This document shows positions 7,737 to 16,636 of a stretch of 64,000 nucleotides of DNA, in pieces (within the stretch, counting starts at the first letter, position 1; the number at the start of each line of letters is the position of its first letter). The notes beneath the pieces are model-generated. The model searched no databases. It worked only from the letters and a program-made list of their open reading frames with translations, and had not been told where the DNA came from. A program made the position numbers and the translations under genes. This stretch comes from Candidatus Gastranaerophilales bacterium (GTDB lineage Bacteria > Cyanobacteriota > Vampirovibrionia > Gastranaerophilales > Gastranaerophilaceae): assembly GCA_947626225.1 (NCBI GenBank), contig CANQRH010000004.1, positions 124,001-188,000 on the forward strand, given 5' to 3'.

Positions 7737-9542
7737 ATGGAAAAAAACAACGAAACTTTGTCTGTATTAAGACACTCAACTTCTCACATTATGGCACAAG
7801 CCGTTCAAAAGCTTTTCCCCGATGCAAAGTTAGCAATCGGTCCTGCTGTTGAAAACGGTTTTTATTATGACTTTGACCTGACAGACGGGCATGCCTTCAC
7901 TCAGGAAGATTTAGCCAAAATTGAAGAAGAAATGAAAAACATTGTTAAGCAGAATTTGACGTTTGAAAAATACGTAATTCCTGATGTTGACAAGCAAATT
8001 GCTGAATTTAAAGCTGAAGGCGAGATTTACAAAGCCGAACTTTTGGAAGAACACCGAAACGATAACCCGACTTTGTATATAACAAAAGATAAAGACGGAA
8101 ATGCTTTATTTAACGACCTTTGTGCAGGGCCTCACCTTCCGAATACTTCATATATAAAGGCTAACGCATTTAAGCTGTTAAAAGTTGCGGGTGCATACTG
8201 GAGAGGAAATGAAAAAAACAAAATGCTCCAGAGAATTTATGCAACAGCGTTTTGGACAAAAGAGGATTTGGCGGATTACCTGAATTTTCTTGAAGAAGCC
8301 GAAAAACGCGATCACAGAAAACTCGGTACCAAACTTGATTTATTTTCCACCAGAGATGAACTCGGCGGAGGACTTGTCTTGTGGCATCCGAATCTTGCCG
8401 TTGTCCGTGAAGAAATTGAAAACTACTGGCGAAGCGAGCACAGAAAACGCGGTTATGTAATCGTTAACACCCCGCATATTGCAAAATCAAAGCTTTGGGA
8501 AATCTCCGGACATGCCGATCACTACCGTGAAAATATGTTCTTTATCGAAAAAGATGATGACAGTGAAGATCAATTTATATTAAAACCGATGAATTGTCCG
8601 TTCCATATATTGATTTATCAGGCAAACAGACATTCCTATCGCTCACTTCCGTTGAGAATGGCGGAACTCGGAACCGTTTACAGAAAAGAAAAATCGGGAG
8701 CTCTGGCAGGATTGACAAGGGTTCAGGGATTTACGCAGGATGATGCGCATATTTTTTGTACTCCGGAACAGCTTGTTGATGAAATTAATGAAATAATTGA
8801 TTTTGTTGCGGATACAATGGAAATCTTCGGCATGAAATTTGAAGTTGAACTTTCCACCCGTCCGGAAAGTTTTGTCGGCGAGATTGAAAACTGGAACAGA
8901 GCTGAAGCCGGATTGAAAGAAGCTATGGACAGACGGGGCATGAAATACGATATTAACGAAGGTGACGGTGCATTTTACGGCCCGAAAATCGACTTCAAAG
9001 TGAAAGATGCAATCGGCAGAACTTGGCAGTGCGCTACAATTCAGCTTGATTTTAACTTGCCCGAAAGATTCGGTATCAAATATCAGGATAAAGACGGTTC
9101 AATGAAAACACCCGTTATGCTTCACAGGGTAATTTTCGGCTCAATGGAACGCTTCCACGGTATCTTAATCGAACATTATGCGGGTTCGTTCCCGACTTGG
9201 CTTGCTCCCGTACAGGCCGCAATCGTACCGATTTCCAATGATAAACACTCGGATTTTGCTCAGGAAGTTTACAACAAAATGCGTAATGCAGGTATAAGAG
9301 TGCTTCTTGATGACCGCTCGGAAAGCATGAACTACAAAATCAGAGAAAGCCTTCAGGATAAGAAAATACCTTATGTCTGCGTTATCGGCGACAAAGAAAT
9401 TGAAAGCTCATCTGTTGCCGTCCGTGCAAGAAAAATCGGACAGGTAGGTACTATGAGCGTTGATGAGTTTATTTCCGAAATTAAACGGGAAATTGATTCC
9501 AGAAGCGGAAAACTGTTCGCCGAAGAACTGGTAAAAGCGTAG
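7737..9542 (+). CDS. thrS: threonyl-tRNA synthetase (no TGS domain)
   Basis: 601 residues; charges tRNA-Thr. The protein starts almost directly with the editing domain (HSTSH at about 12-16, and the DLCAGPH motif), followed by the class II catalytic core with zinc ligands in KPMNCP, DDAHIF and MLHRVIFGSMERF, and the C-terminal anticodon-binding domain. Compared with E. coli ThrRS (642 aa), the first 60 or so residues forming the TGS domain are missing. As far as I recall this short form is usual in cyanobacteria. It is transcribed alone, with a structured leader upstream and a strong terminator downstream. Confidence 0.97.
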   Translation: MEKNNETLSVLRHSTSHIMAQAVQKLFPDAKLAIGPAVENGFYYDFDLTDGHAFTQEDLAKIEEEMKNIVKQNLTFEKYVIPDVDKQIAEFKAEGEIYKAELLEEHRNDNPTLYITKDKDGNALFNDLCAGPHLPNTSYIKANAFKLLKVAGAYWRGNEKNKMLQRIYATAFWTKEDLADYLNFLEEAEKRDHRKLGTKLDLFSTRDELGGGLVLWHPNLAVVREEIENYWRSEHRKRGYVIVNTPHIAKSKLWEISGHADHYRENMFFIEKDDDSEDQFILKPMNCPFHILIYQANRHSYRSLPLRMAELGTVYRKEKSGALAGLTRVQGFTQDDAHIFCTPEQLVDEINEIIDFVADTMEIFGMKFEVELSTRPESFVGEIENWNRAEAGLKEAMDRRGMKYDINEGDGAFYGPKIDFKVKDAIGRTWQCATIQLDFNLPERFGIKYQDKDGSMKTPVMLHRVIFGSMERFHGILIEHYAGSFPTWLAPVQAAIVPISNDKHSDFAQEVYNKMRNAGIRVLLDDRSESMNYKIRESLQDKKIPYVCVIGDKEIESSSVAVRARKIGQVGTMSVDEFISEIKREIDSRSGKLFAEELVKA

Positions 9543-9573
9543 AAAAAGAGGCTCTTTTGAGCCTCTTTTTTTA
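9543..9573 (+). terminator. intrinsic terminator after thrS
   Basis: A 12-bp perfect stem (AAAAAGAGGCTC / GAGCCTCTTTTT) around a TTTT loop, then further T residues. Confidence 0.92.
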
Positions 9574-9665
9574 TTTAAAAGTTACTGTATTTACAATTCT
9601 TAACTCAAAATCTTTCATGCCTCTTATCTTTAGTATAATATAGTAAAAAAGAAACGAGGTATTTT

Positions 9666-10001
9666 ATGAATTCAGCAGTAGTAGTAGGCAGAGTGGGCAG
9701 AGATGCCGAAATTAAATATTTTGAATCGGGCAAAGTAAAAGCCAATTTTTCACTTGCCGTAAATCGCTGGGATGCAAAAACAAAATCCGAAATTACCGAT
9801 TGGTTTAATGTTGATGCGTGGGATAAACTTGCCGAATTTGCGGGCGAATATGTAAAAAAAGGTATTCAGGTTGTTGTTGACGGCAGAATTGCACAGAACA
9901 AATGGACTGATAAAGCTACAGGTGCGGAAAGAGAAAATTTCTTAATACTTGCAAGCACAATAAGACTTTTGGGATCTAAAAGAGATACAGAACAGATATG
10001 A
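9666..10001 (+). CDS. ssb: single-stranded DNA-binding protein, short form without acidic tip
   Basis: 111 residues, a single OB fold (VVVGRVGRDAEIKYFESGK to NFLILASTIRLLGSKRD). It coats single-stranded DNA during replication and repair. The chain stops right after the OB fold: the flexible linker and acidic DDIPF-type tip that recruit partner proteins are absent. The LLGSKRD ending is familiar from cyanobacterial short SSBs. GAGGT upstream is a good ribosome-binding site and a TATAAT lies near 9632. Its stop overlaps the start of the next gene (ATGA), an unexpected partner for ssb. Confidence 0.92.
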   Translation: MNSAVVVGRVGRDAEIKYFESGKVKANFSLAVNRWDAKTKSEITDWFNVDAWDKLAEFAGEYVKKGIQVVVDGRIAQNKWTDKATGAERENFLILASTIRLLGSKRDTEQI

Positions 10002-11320
10002 TAATAAATTCAAACATAGCGGGCATTATTGCCGATGATCTTACGGGAGCTAATGATACGGCGCTTCAATTTCATTTGAAAGGCGCAAATACTCAAATTC
10101 TTCTGTCTGATGATATCGAACCCGTTAATATAAAAGGAACTCAGACATGGGCTATTTCTACCGAATCAAGAAATGTTGATCCTGAAACGGCCTGCGAAAG
10201 TGTTGTAAAAGCCGTAAAAATGATGTCGGAAAAATTAAACCCCGATTTCTTTTACAAAAAAATTGATTCCACTGTCAGAGGCAATATAGCTGTTGAAGTT
10301 TTCGGGATATTATCCGAACTTAAATATGATGCGGCGATTATTGTTCCCGCATTTCCTGCCGAGATGCGCGAAACAGTCGGCGGATATCATCTTTTAAAAG
10401 GTGTTCCGGTTGAAAGAACCGAAATGGCGCGTGATCCGCATTCTCCTATTTTGGAATCTCATATTCCGACATTACTCAAATCACAGCTCGCACCCGAATA
10501 CAGGGATTTGGTCGGACAGGTTGAATTGAAAACCGTTACAAAAGGTGCGGGGCCTGTTTTGCAAAGAATAGCCGAATTGATTGATGACGGTAAAAAGATT
10601 ATTGTTGCGGATGCGGTTTCAACTGTTGATATTGAACAGATTGCTCTTGCGGTTAAAAAGTCCGAATACAAGCTTTTGCCGGTTGGTGCCGCCGCTTTTG
10701 CTCAGGCGTTGAGTGAATTTTGGTTTGCGGATTTGGATTGTGAACATATAAATAAAACTTTTCCGCCGCTTCCAAAGTTTATTGTGTCCGGTAGTGCCAC
10801 ACAAATTACCGCCAACCAGATTGAAAAACTTGAAAACAGTGATGAGTTTGATAATGTGCTGTCTATTGAACTGGATTTGAAAACGATTTTGGACGGCGTA
10901 ACGGAAGAACTTGTTCAAAGAGTAGTTCAGAATTTGAAATTTGACAATACGGTTGTCGTTCATACATCAAGGCTTATAAAGGATTTTGACGGATTTTCGG
11001 ATGATTCTTTAAATGCCGAGCTTACGAGAGCAAATCTTGCAAATGTTATTACGGATTTTCTTGCCGAACTTACAAGACGTGTATTAGAACAGAAAGAAGC
11101 TATTTTAATTACTCTGGGCGGGGAAACATCTTACAAATGCTGTAGTGCCATTGGTGCCTGCCAATTACAGCTGATAGATGAAGTTGCACCTGCCATTGCG
11201 CTTTCACTTGATCATAATGCGCAGTGGATAGTTACAAAGTCGGGCAACCTCGGCGGAGTTAACACTCTTATTGATATTTTAAAATATTTTGAATCGCACG
11301 GCGGATTGACCAATGAATAA
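9998..11320 (+). CDS. four-carbon acid sugar kinase family protein (DUF1537)
   Basis: 440 residues. The N-terminal domain has the family's IADDLTGANDTA motif, with the Asp residues that bind sugar acid and metal; the C-terminal nucleotide-binding domain has GGETSYKC and KSGNLGG. Characterised members phosphorylate D-threonate, D-erythronate or related four-carbon acids at O4. The neighbouring PdxA-like dehydrogenase, which overlaps by 8 nt, completes the known two-step route from the acid to dihydroxyacetone phosphate. The exact substrate cannot be read from sequence. Starting inside the ssb stop implies cotranscription with ssb. Confidence 0.88.
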   Translation: MIINSNIAGIIADDLTGANDTALQFHLKGANTQILLSDDIEPVNIKGTQTWAISTESRNVDPETACESVVKAVKMMSEKLNPDFFYKKIDSTVRGNIAVEVFGILSELKYDAAIIVPAFPAEMRETVGGYHLLKGVPVERTEMARDPHSPILESHIPTLLKSQLAPEYRDLVGQVELKTVTKGAGPVLQRIAELIDDGKKIIVADAVSTVDIEQIALAVKKSEYKLLPVGAAAFAQALSEFWFADLDCEHINKTFPPLPKFIVSGSATQITANQIEKLENSDEFDNVLSIELDLKTILDGVTEELVQRVVQNLKFDNTVVVHTSRLIKDFDGFSDDSLNAELTRANLANVITDFLAELTRRVLEQKEAILITLGGETSYKCCSAIGACQLQLIDEVAPAIALSLDHNAQWIVTKSGNLGGVNTLIDILKYFESHGGLTNE

Positions 11321-12194
11321 AATTGCGATTACAACGGGAGATCCAAACGGTATAGGTGCGGAAATAACCATTAAAGCACTTAATAAACTGGATTTGTCCG
11401 ATGTTGTTTTGATTTCTGATAGTAAAATTTTGGATTTTTACGGAAAACTTAACAAAAATTTTGAGATAATTGAAATTCCTTATAATGCCGATATAGAGCC
11501 CGGTAAAATTAGTGCTCAGGCAGGTGAATTTTCTTTTTTATCAGTTAAAAAAGCTTGTGAAATAGGCGCAAAAGCAATTGTGACCGCTCCTGTCGCAAAA
11601 AATTCACTTTATCTTGCGGGACACAAATTTAACGGGCAAACCGAAATTTTGCAAAAATACCTTGCACATGATAATCAACAGGCGGAAATGCTTTTTGTTG
11701 CGGGAAACTTTCGGGTGCTTCTTTTAACCCGTCATGTGGCGTTGAAAGACGTAAAAATTACTTATGACATGGTTGTTGAAAAAGTTTTAAACCTTCACAA
11801 ATTTTTTGTTGACAAATTGAAAATTCAATCACCAAAGTTTGCTTTATGTGCTTTTAATCCGCATGCCGGCGAGGACGGAATTTTAGGCGGAGAAGAAACA
11901 GAAATTTTAATCCCTGCGGCTGAAACACTTCGTAAAAAAGGTATAAATATTACAAATCCTTTGCCTGCGGACACTTTGTTTGTGAAAGCACTTGATTATG
12001 ATTGTGTTATCGCAAATTATCACGATCAGGGATTAATCCCGATAAAGACTGTTGCGGGCAACAGAACGGTTAATATGACAATCGGGCTTGATATAATAAG
12101 AACTTCACCGCCTCACGGTACGGCTTTTGATATCGCAGGGAAAAATATCGCCGATGAAACCGGCATGATTGAAGCTATTAAGGCAGTTTTGTAA
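11313..12194 (+). CDS. PdxA-family dehydrogenase (probably four-carbon acid phosphate dehydrogenase)
   Basis: 293 residues, shorter than the roughly 330 of E. coli PdxA. It keeps the family motifs: TTGDPNGIGAE at the N-terminus, GHKFNGQTE, NYHDQGLIPIK and PPHGTAFDIAG, which include the three metal-binding histidines. PdxA proper oxidises 4-hydroxythreonine-4-phosphate in vitamin B6 synthesis. Members next to a DUF1537 kinase instead act as PdxA2, on D-threonate or D-erythronate 4-phosphate, giving dihydroxyacetone phosphate and CO2. The gene pair favours the second role, but a B6 role is not excluded. Confidence 0.86.
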   Translation: MNKIAITTGDPNGIGAEITIKALNKLDLSDVVLISDSKILDFYGKLNKNFEIIEIPYNADIEPGKISAQAGEFSFLSVKKACEIGAKAIVTAPVAKNSLYLAGHKFNGQTEILQKYLAHDNQQAEMLFVAGNFRVLLLTRHVALKDVKITYDMVVEKVLNLHKFFVDKLKIQSPKFALCAFNPHAGEDGILGGEETEILIPAAETLRKKGINITNPLPADTLFVKALDYDCVIANYHDQGLIPIKTVAGNRTVNMTIGLDIIRTSPPHGTAFDIAGKNIADETGMIEAIKAVL

Positions 12195-12195
12195 T

Positions 12196-12891
12196 TTACC
12201 ACGGATAATCGTCTTTAATTTGCCATCCGTCATTCATAATCTTAGCAGCGCAACCGTCTCCGCCTGCGTTTATTGCACAATTAGCGTCTATCTTATCTTT
12301 TGTCGAATTAGCCCGTAGAGGTTTAATTGTTCCCGAAATTGTTCTGGAAAAATAAAATACATCTCTACCGTTTTTATTAGGTCCTTTCGCTGCGTTTAAA
12401 TCAATAATTATAGTTGTATCAGCCGCAACAGTTGCTCCGCCGTATAAAGAAATGTCATATAATATGCCATCAGCTGTTATAAAAGGTAATCTGAAATTTT
12501 TTACGGTAAAAGAATTCCCGCTGTTACTGCCATTTAAGTTGTAAAAAGGATCGTTACTGCTATATCCGCATTCTGAAGGTGTTTTACATACTTTTAAAAC
12601 TTTGAAATAAGGAAACCAATATTTTTCATAATATTCGGTTAGATCTAAATTGCTTGTATATTGCGGAACTTCCCAATCAGTATAAGGTCCGTTATCTGCT
12701 TCCGACATACGTAACGCTTGGCTTATTGCCGAATAAGCTTTTTTCAGACGAGTTATTGTTTCTTGTTTCTGATATTTATTAATAAGATTAGGCATAGTAA
12801 GCGCAGCTATAACTCCGATAATCCCCAAAGTAATAAGAACTTCGGCAAGTGTGAACCCGAAATTACAAAAGTTTTTCGTTTTAATCTCCAT
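12196..12891 (-). CDS. type IV prepilin-like protein (N-terminal methylation motif)
   Basis: 231 residues from the second ATG (MEIKTKN), which has GGAG 6 nt upstream; the ATG 12 nt earlier lacks one. The leader ends NFG before FTLAEVLITLGIIGVIAALTMP: Gly at -1, Glu at +5 and a long hydrophobic helix, as in type IV pilins and pseudopilins. The soluble part contains scattered cysteines and aromatic residues and the FTVKNFRLPFITADGI type of strand pattern. It is a solitary gene behind a near-perfect promoter, divergent from an XRE regulator. Role in adhesion, secretion or uptake not determined. Confidence 0.86.
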   Translation of the reverse strand: MEIKTKNFCNFGFTLAEVLITLGIIGVIAALTMPNLINKYQKQETITRLKKAYSAISQALRMSEADNGPYTDWEVPQYTSNLDLTEYYEKYWFPYFKVLKVCKTPSECGYSSNDPFYNLNGSNSGNSFTVKNFRLPFITADGILYDISLYGGATVAADTTIIIDLNAAKGPNKNGRDVFYFSRTISGTIKPLRANSTKDKIDANCAINAGGDGCAAKIMNDGWQIKDDYPW

Positions 12892-12935
12892 AATGCACTC
12901 CATTTTAATTGTGTTAAAACCCTTATATAAATGTT

Positions 12936-12963
12936 ATTATAACAGATTTTTCCCGATTGTCAA
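12936..12963 (-). promoter_or_regulatory. consensus promoter of the 12-kb prepilin gene
   Basis: On the minus strand, TTGACA (12958-12963) and TATAAT (12936-12941) are separated by 16 nt; both hexamers are perfect matches. It lies about 40 nt from the start of the divergent XRE gene. Confidence 0.85.
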
Positions 12964-13000
12964 TCGTGGTATTTGCACAAATTATTGGGAAAATTGTTAT

Positions 13001-13210
13001 ATGACAAAGGATATAAAGAAAATTTTTGCAAAAAATATAAAAAAACTCCGCAAACAAAACGGCATAACTCAAGAAGATTTATCTTTTGAACTTGAATTTG
13101 ACGGTTCTTATATCGGTAAAATTGAGAATGCTAAAATGAATATAACTCTTGATAAAATTATAAAAATCGCTGATTATTTTAAAGTTGATGTATACAAATT
13201 GTTTCAATAA
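13001..13210 (+). CDS. small XRE-type helix-turn-helix regulator, 69 aa
   Basis: The ATG at 13001 gives a compact protein that is entirely one HTH_3/XRE domain: NIKKLRKQNGITQEDLSFEL forms the first helices and SYIGKIENAKMNITLDKIIK the recognition helix and after. The open frame extends to 12851, but that part overlaps the divergent prepilin gene and reads as its shadow. No clear Shine-Dalgarno is present. Likely a DNA-binding repressor or activator; its divergence from the strongly promoted prepilin gene suggests that gene as a target, which is inference. It resembles SinR-like or antitoxin-type regulators, but no toxin is adjacent. Confidence 0.85.
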   Translation: MTKDIKKIFAKNIKKLRKQNGITQEDLSFELEFDGSYIGKIENAKMNITLDKIIKIADYFKVDVYKLFQ

Positions 13211-13240
13211 AAAAAAGACCTCATTTGAGGTCTTTTTTTA
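13211..13240. terminator. bidirectional terminator between the XRE gene and secF
   Basis: A 12-bp stem (AAAAAAGACCTC / GAGGTCTTTTTT) with an ATTT loop; A-run and T-run on either side allow use from both strands. Confidence 0.88.
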
Positions 13241-13243
13241 CTA

Positions 13244-14224
13244 TTATGCTGAAACGGGTTGTTTACTCTTGTCATTCCAGAAATCAATCAGCATACTGCA
13301 GAAGAATATGCTTGAATATGTTCCGATAGCAATACCGAGAATCATTGCCAATACAAAATCTCTTGTTGTTACACCGCCCCAAAAATATAGTGCGAAAAGT
13401 GTTATCAAGGTTGTCAATGATGTATTTATACTTCTTGTTAACGTTTGATTTACCGAAGCATCAACGATTTCCCCAAATGACATTTTCTTTGAATAGTAGC
13501 GTAAATTTTCTCTTATTCTGTCGAATACAACGATTGTATCGTGTACCGAGAAACCTATAACAGTCAAAATTGCCGTGATAAACAATCCGTCAATTTGTAC
13601 GTTATACAACAGTCCCAATATTGAGAAAATACCGACCACAAACAGAACGTCATGAAATATTCCGAGGATTGCCGCCAATGCATAATCAAATCTGAATCTG
13701 AATGACAGATATGCAATAATTCCCAAAAATGCCAGAGCTACTGCAATCAATGAGTTTTTAAACAACTCTTTACCCATTGTCGGGCCGACAGAACTTACCG
13801 AGATTAATTCGGGGTTTGTGTAGTCTTTTTTGAGTTGTTCCGTTATCTTGTCGGCTTCATCTGATTTTTCCGAGATAAACTTTGTTCTGATGGAAATTAT
13901 TGAGTTAATATTTGATTTTGTGTTTTCCTGCTGAGCGTTATTAACGTTAAGAATTTGAATGTACGGATTTTCTACGCCGATACTTTCAAGAGATTCTCTT
14001 GTTTTTGTAACATCGCTGTTTTCAAGTTTTTGTTCCAATCCGTACTGCAAAATCGTTCCGCCGGTATAGTCAATCCCGACTTTAAGCGGAGCGTGATTTG
14101 AATACGTTACGGATGAATATATCATGGCGATAATACCGGGGATTAACAGAATTGATGTCAAAATCATCCATACCCATCTGTATTTTACGACATGAACCGA
14201 ATGTTTTCTACCTGTATTAATCAT
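13244..14224 (-). CDS. secF: protein translocase subunit SecF
   Basis: 326 residues, six membrane spans with one periplasmic domain after the first. Motifs: GIDYTGGTILQYG near the N-terminus and the SecD/F signature FSVHDTIVVFDRIREN in the fourth span region. With SecD it uses the proton gradient to pull preproteins through SecYEG at the inner membrane. It lies 20 nt after secD on the same strand, the usual order. Confidence 0.96.
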   Translation of the reverse strand: MINTGRKHSVHVVKYRWVWMILTSILLIPGIIAMIYSSVTYSNHAPLKVGIDYTGGTILQYGLEQKLENSDVTKTRESLESIGVENPYIQILNVNNAQQENTKSNINSIISIRTKFISEKSDEADKITEQLKKDYTNPELISVSSVGPTMGKELFKNSLIAVALAFLGIIAYLSFRFRFDYALAAILGIFHDVLFVVGIFSILGLLYNVQIDGLFITAILTVIGFSVHDTIVVFDRIRENLRYYSKKMSFGEIVDASVNQTLTRSINTSLTTLITLFALYFWGGVTTRDFVLAMILGIAIGTYSSIFFCSMLIDFWNDKSKQPVSA

Positions 14225-14244
14225 TTTATTTTCTGCCTTTCTTT

Positions 14245-15552
14245 CTAATCCAAAATTCCAAAACGAGCTTTTTCACGCTTAGTTTCGACTGCTTCATAGC
14301 TTTGTCCGATTTCGTCTTTTCTTAAACCGAACAAGCCGGGATGTTTAAGTTCTCCGGTACCGAATATCAAGTGCATAAAGTTCTTGGTAACGGTAATTGC
14401 CGAGAACATTGATACCGCAACACCTAACGCCAGTGTCAGCGCAAAACCTTTAACAATACTTGTTCCGAGCAGGTAAAGGATTGTACAGGTTATAACGGTT
14501 GTCATATTTGAGTCGAAAATACTCGTAAATGCTCTGTCAAAACCCGAATTAATGGCCGTAAACAAGTTTCTGCCGGCTCTTAATTCTTCTTTGGTTCTTT
14601 CAAAAATCAGAATGTTGGCATCAACAGCCATACCGATTGAAAGAATAAAGCCTGCAATACCCGCAAGTGTAAGTGTTACAGGTATTGTTTTAAACAAAGC
14701 AAATAAAATTAAGCTGTATATAACAAGTGCGATATCGGCAATAATACCGGGGACACGATAGAACAAAATCATAAACAACATAACTGCAGAAAGTCCGATT
14801 ATACCGGCTTTTTTGGATTTCGCAACGCTGTCTGCACCCAGTGTCGGCCCTACGGTGTTTTCTTCAACGATTTTAGCCGGAACAGGCAATGCACCTGCGT
14901 TCAAAAGGTTAACCATTCTTTCGGCTTCTTCGTATGCAAAACCGCTTTCCCCGCCGGAAATCTGTGCTTTTCCGCCATATATTGCTTCATTTACACGCGG
15001 AGCGGATTGGAGCTCACCGTCAAAGAATATTGCCATTTGTTGTCCGACAAGTTCTTTTGTTAATTCGGCAAACTTTTTAGCTCCTTCCGAGTTAAATTCC
15101 AGAGATACAACCCATTGTCCCGATGAATCGGTACTCAAAATTGATTTTGAAAGATCGCGTCCCGTCAATCCTGTTGATTCCCAAGTAGGTGTACCGTCAG
15201 GCAATTTGCCTTCGCGTTTAAATTCCAACTGTGCCGTTTCGCCGATAAATGCTTTTGCTTCTTTTAAATCGGTTACGTTCGGGATTTCGATTAACAATCT
15301 TTTTTCACCGACTTGCTGTACAACGGTTTCAGCAACACCGAGTTTGTTTACACGCTGTTCTATGGCAAATTGCAGTCTGCTCATAACATCAGGTGTAATT
15401 TTGGCGATTGTGTCAGTTGTTTCGGCTTCCAAAATTAATCTTGAACCGCCGACAAGATCAAGCCCCAATTTTGTCGGTTTAACGAAAATCAGTATTGATG
15501 AAACTATCACTACTGCTACGATAAACCAGAACATTAAAATTTTGTTTTTCAC
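14245..15552 (-). CDS. secD: protein translocase subunit SecD
   Basis: 435 residues starting at GTG, with GAGGA 8 nt upstream. The first span is followed by KLGLDLVGGSRLILE, the periplasmic P1 region (shorter than in E. coli SecD, as in many non-proteobacteria), then five membrane spans with SIGMAVDANILIFERTKEE. Partner of SecF; together they complete export after the SecA-driven step. The neighbouring dapA is a separate unit. Confidence 0.96.
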   Translation of the reverse strand: MKNKILMFWFIVAVVIVSSILIFVKPTKLGLDLVGGSRLILEAETTDTIAKITPDVMSRLQFAIEQRVNKLGVAETVVQQVGEKRLLIEIPNVTDLKEAKAFIGETAQLEFKREGKLPDGTPTWESTGLTGRDLSKSILSTDSSGQWVVSLEFNSEGAKKFAELTKELVGQQMAIFFDGELQSAPRVNEAIYGGKAQISGGESGFAYEEAERMVNLLNAGALPVPAKIVEENTVGPTLGADSVAKSKKAGIIGLSAVMLFMILFYRVPGIIADIALVIYSLILFALFKTIPVTLTLAGIAGFILSIGMAVDANILIFERTKEELRAGRNLFTAINSGFDRAFTSIFDSNMTTVITCTILYLLGTSIVKGFALTLALGVAVSMFSAITVTKNFMHLIFGTGELKHPGLFGLRKDEIGQSYEAVETKREKARFGILD

Positions 15553-15614
15553 TTTTTTATTCCTCTTTTACTAATTATTCTTATAACAAATATTATTTAT
15601 ATAGTCCTTTCAGG

Positions 15615-16508
15615 CTAATTTTTACGAACTTTTTCAATAACCTTAATCAAATCGGCTTTATCTTTGTCCGAAAGCTCTGTGAGCGGACGTCTTACGTATT
15701 CCTCAATCAAACCTTTGTGCGCAAGAACCGCTTTTACCGGTACGGGATTAGGTGCCATAAACAGTTTTTTAAATGCGGGATACAATTTTTTATGCATATT
15801 CAATGCTGCCAGAAATTCTCCTGTTTTGTAATTTCTTATCATTGATTTAATTTCCGAGCCGAAAATATGAGATGCAACAGAGATTACTCCTCTTGCACCT
15901 AGTGCCATCATCGGAAGCGTCAGGCTGTCATCACCGGAATAGATTGTAAAATCTTCGGGACAAAGCAATTTCATTTCGGTAACTGCATCCATATCGGAAC
16001 AACTTTGTTTTACCCCCACAATATTTTGATATTTTTCCGCAAGATGTGCAACGGTTTCGGGAAGCATGTTAACTCCCGTTCTTCCGGGAATGTTATACAA
16101 TATAATCGGCAGAGTCGTACATTCCGCAACGGCTGAAAAATGTTCAATCATGCCTTGCTGTGACGGCTTGTTGTAATATGGTACAACCGATAATATCGCA
16201 TCAACTTCTTCCTTTTGAGCCCATTTTGCAGCCATAATTGCGGTTTGGGTGGAATTTGAACCTGCATTCATAATAATTTTTGCTCTGTTTGCAACAGCTC
16301 TTTTAACGGAACTTAACAGTTCAAATTCTTCTTCATGAGTTAATGTCGGACCTTCTCCGGTTGTTCCCGCAACAAGAATTGTGTCGCTTCCGTTATTAAT
16401 CAAATTTCCGGCAAGTTCTTCGGATTTGTTGTAATCAATCTCCCTTTTTCGGTTAAACGGTGTAACCATTGCGGTTATAACTTCTCCCGCATCAAATCTT
16501 AATGCCAT
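15615..16508 (-). CDS. dapA: 4-hydroxy-tetrahydrodipicolinate synthase
   Basis: 297 residues, a TIM barrel of normal length. It condenses pyruvate with aspartate semialdehyde, the first step towards diaminopimelate and lysine. Visible: VAGTTGEGPTLT, the Schiff-base lysine K167 in GVKQS, and the catalytic tyrosine Y138 in LYNIPGR; YYNKPSQQG is also conserved. The end (VRRPLTELSDKDK) is typical. Single gene with an AAAGAGGT ribosome-binding site. Confidence 0.96.
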   Translation of the reverse strand: MALRFDAGEVITAMVTPFNRKREIDYNKSEELAGNLINNGSDTILVAGTTGEGPTLTHEEEFELLSSVKRAVANRAKIIMNAGSNSTQTAIMAAKWAQKEEVDAILSVVPYYNKPSQQGMIEHFSAVAECTTLPIILYNIPGRTGVNMLPETVAHLAEKYQNIVGVKQSCSDMDAVTEMKLLCPEDFTIYSGDDSLTLPMMALGARGVISVASHIFGSEIKSMIRNYKTGEFLAALNMHKKLYPAFKKLFMAPNPVPVKAVLAHKGLIEEYVRRPLTELSDKDKADLIKVIEKVRKN

Positions 16509-16620
16509 ATAAAACCTCTTTCCTGGTCTGTGTCATAATTATAATACAAATATATAAAAATAAATAATCTGTGACAATAAGGTAATATAATTTAATGTTT
16601 TTTCTTTAATGTTATTTTCA

Positions 16621-16629
16621 TGTTAAAAT
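16621..16629 (+). promoter_or_regulatory. extended -10 box 7 nt before lptC (possible leaderless promoter)
   Basis: TGTTAAAAT ends at 16629 and the ATG of the LptC-like gene is at 16637. No Shine-Dalgarno sequence lies between them. Confidence 0.5.
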
Positions 16630-16636
16630 CTTGTAT

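Noticed and set aside
12851..13000. Longer start for the XRE regulator
   Set aside because: The added residues are the complement of the prepilin gene and its promoter; the HTH domain begins right after the ATG at 13001.
14813..15574. 253-codon plus-strand ORF opposite secD
   Set aside because: Antisense shadow; the minus frame encodes unmistakable SecD.
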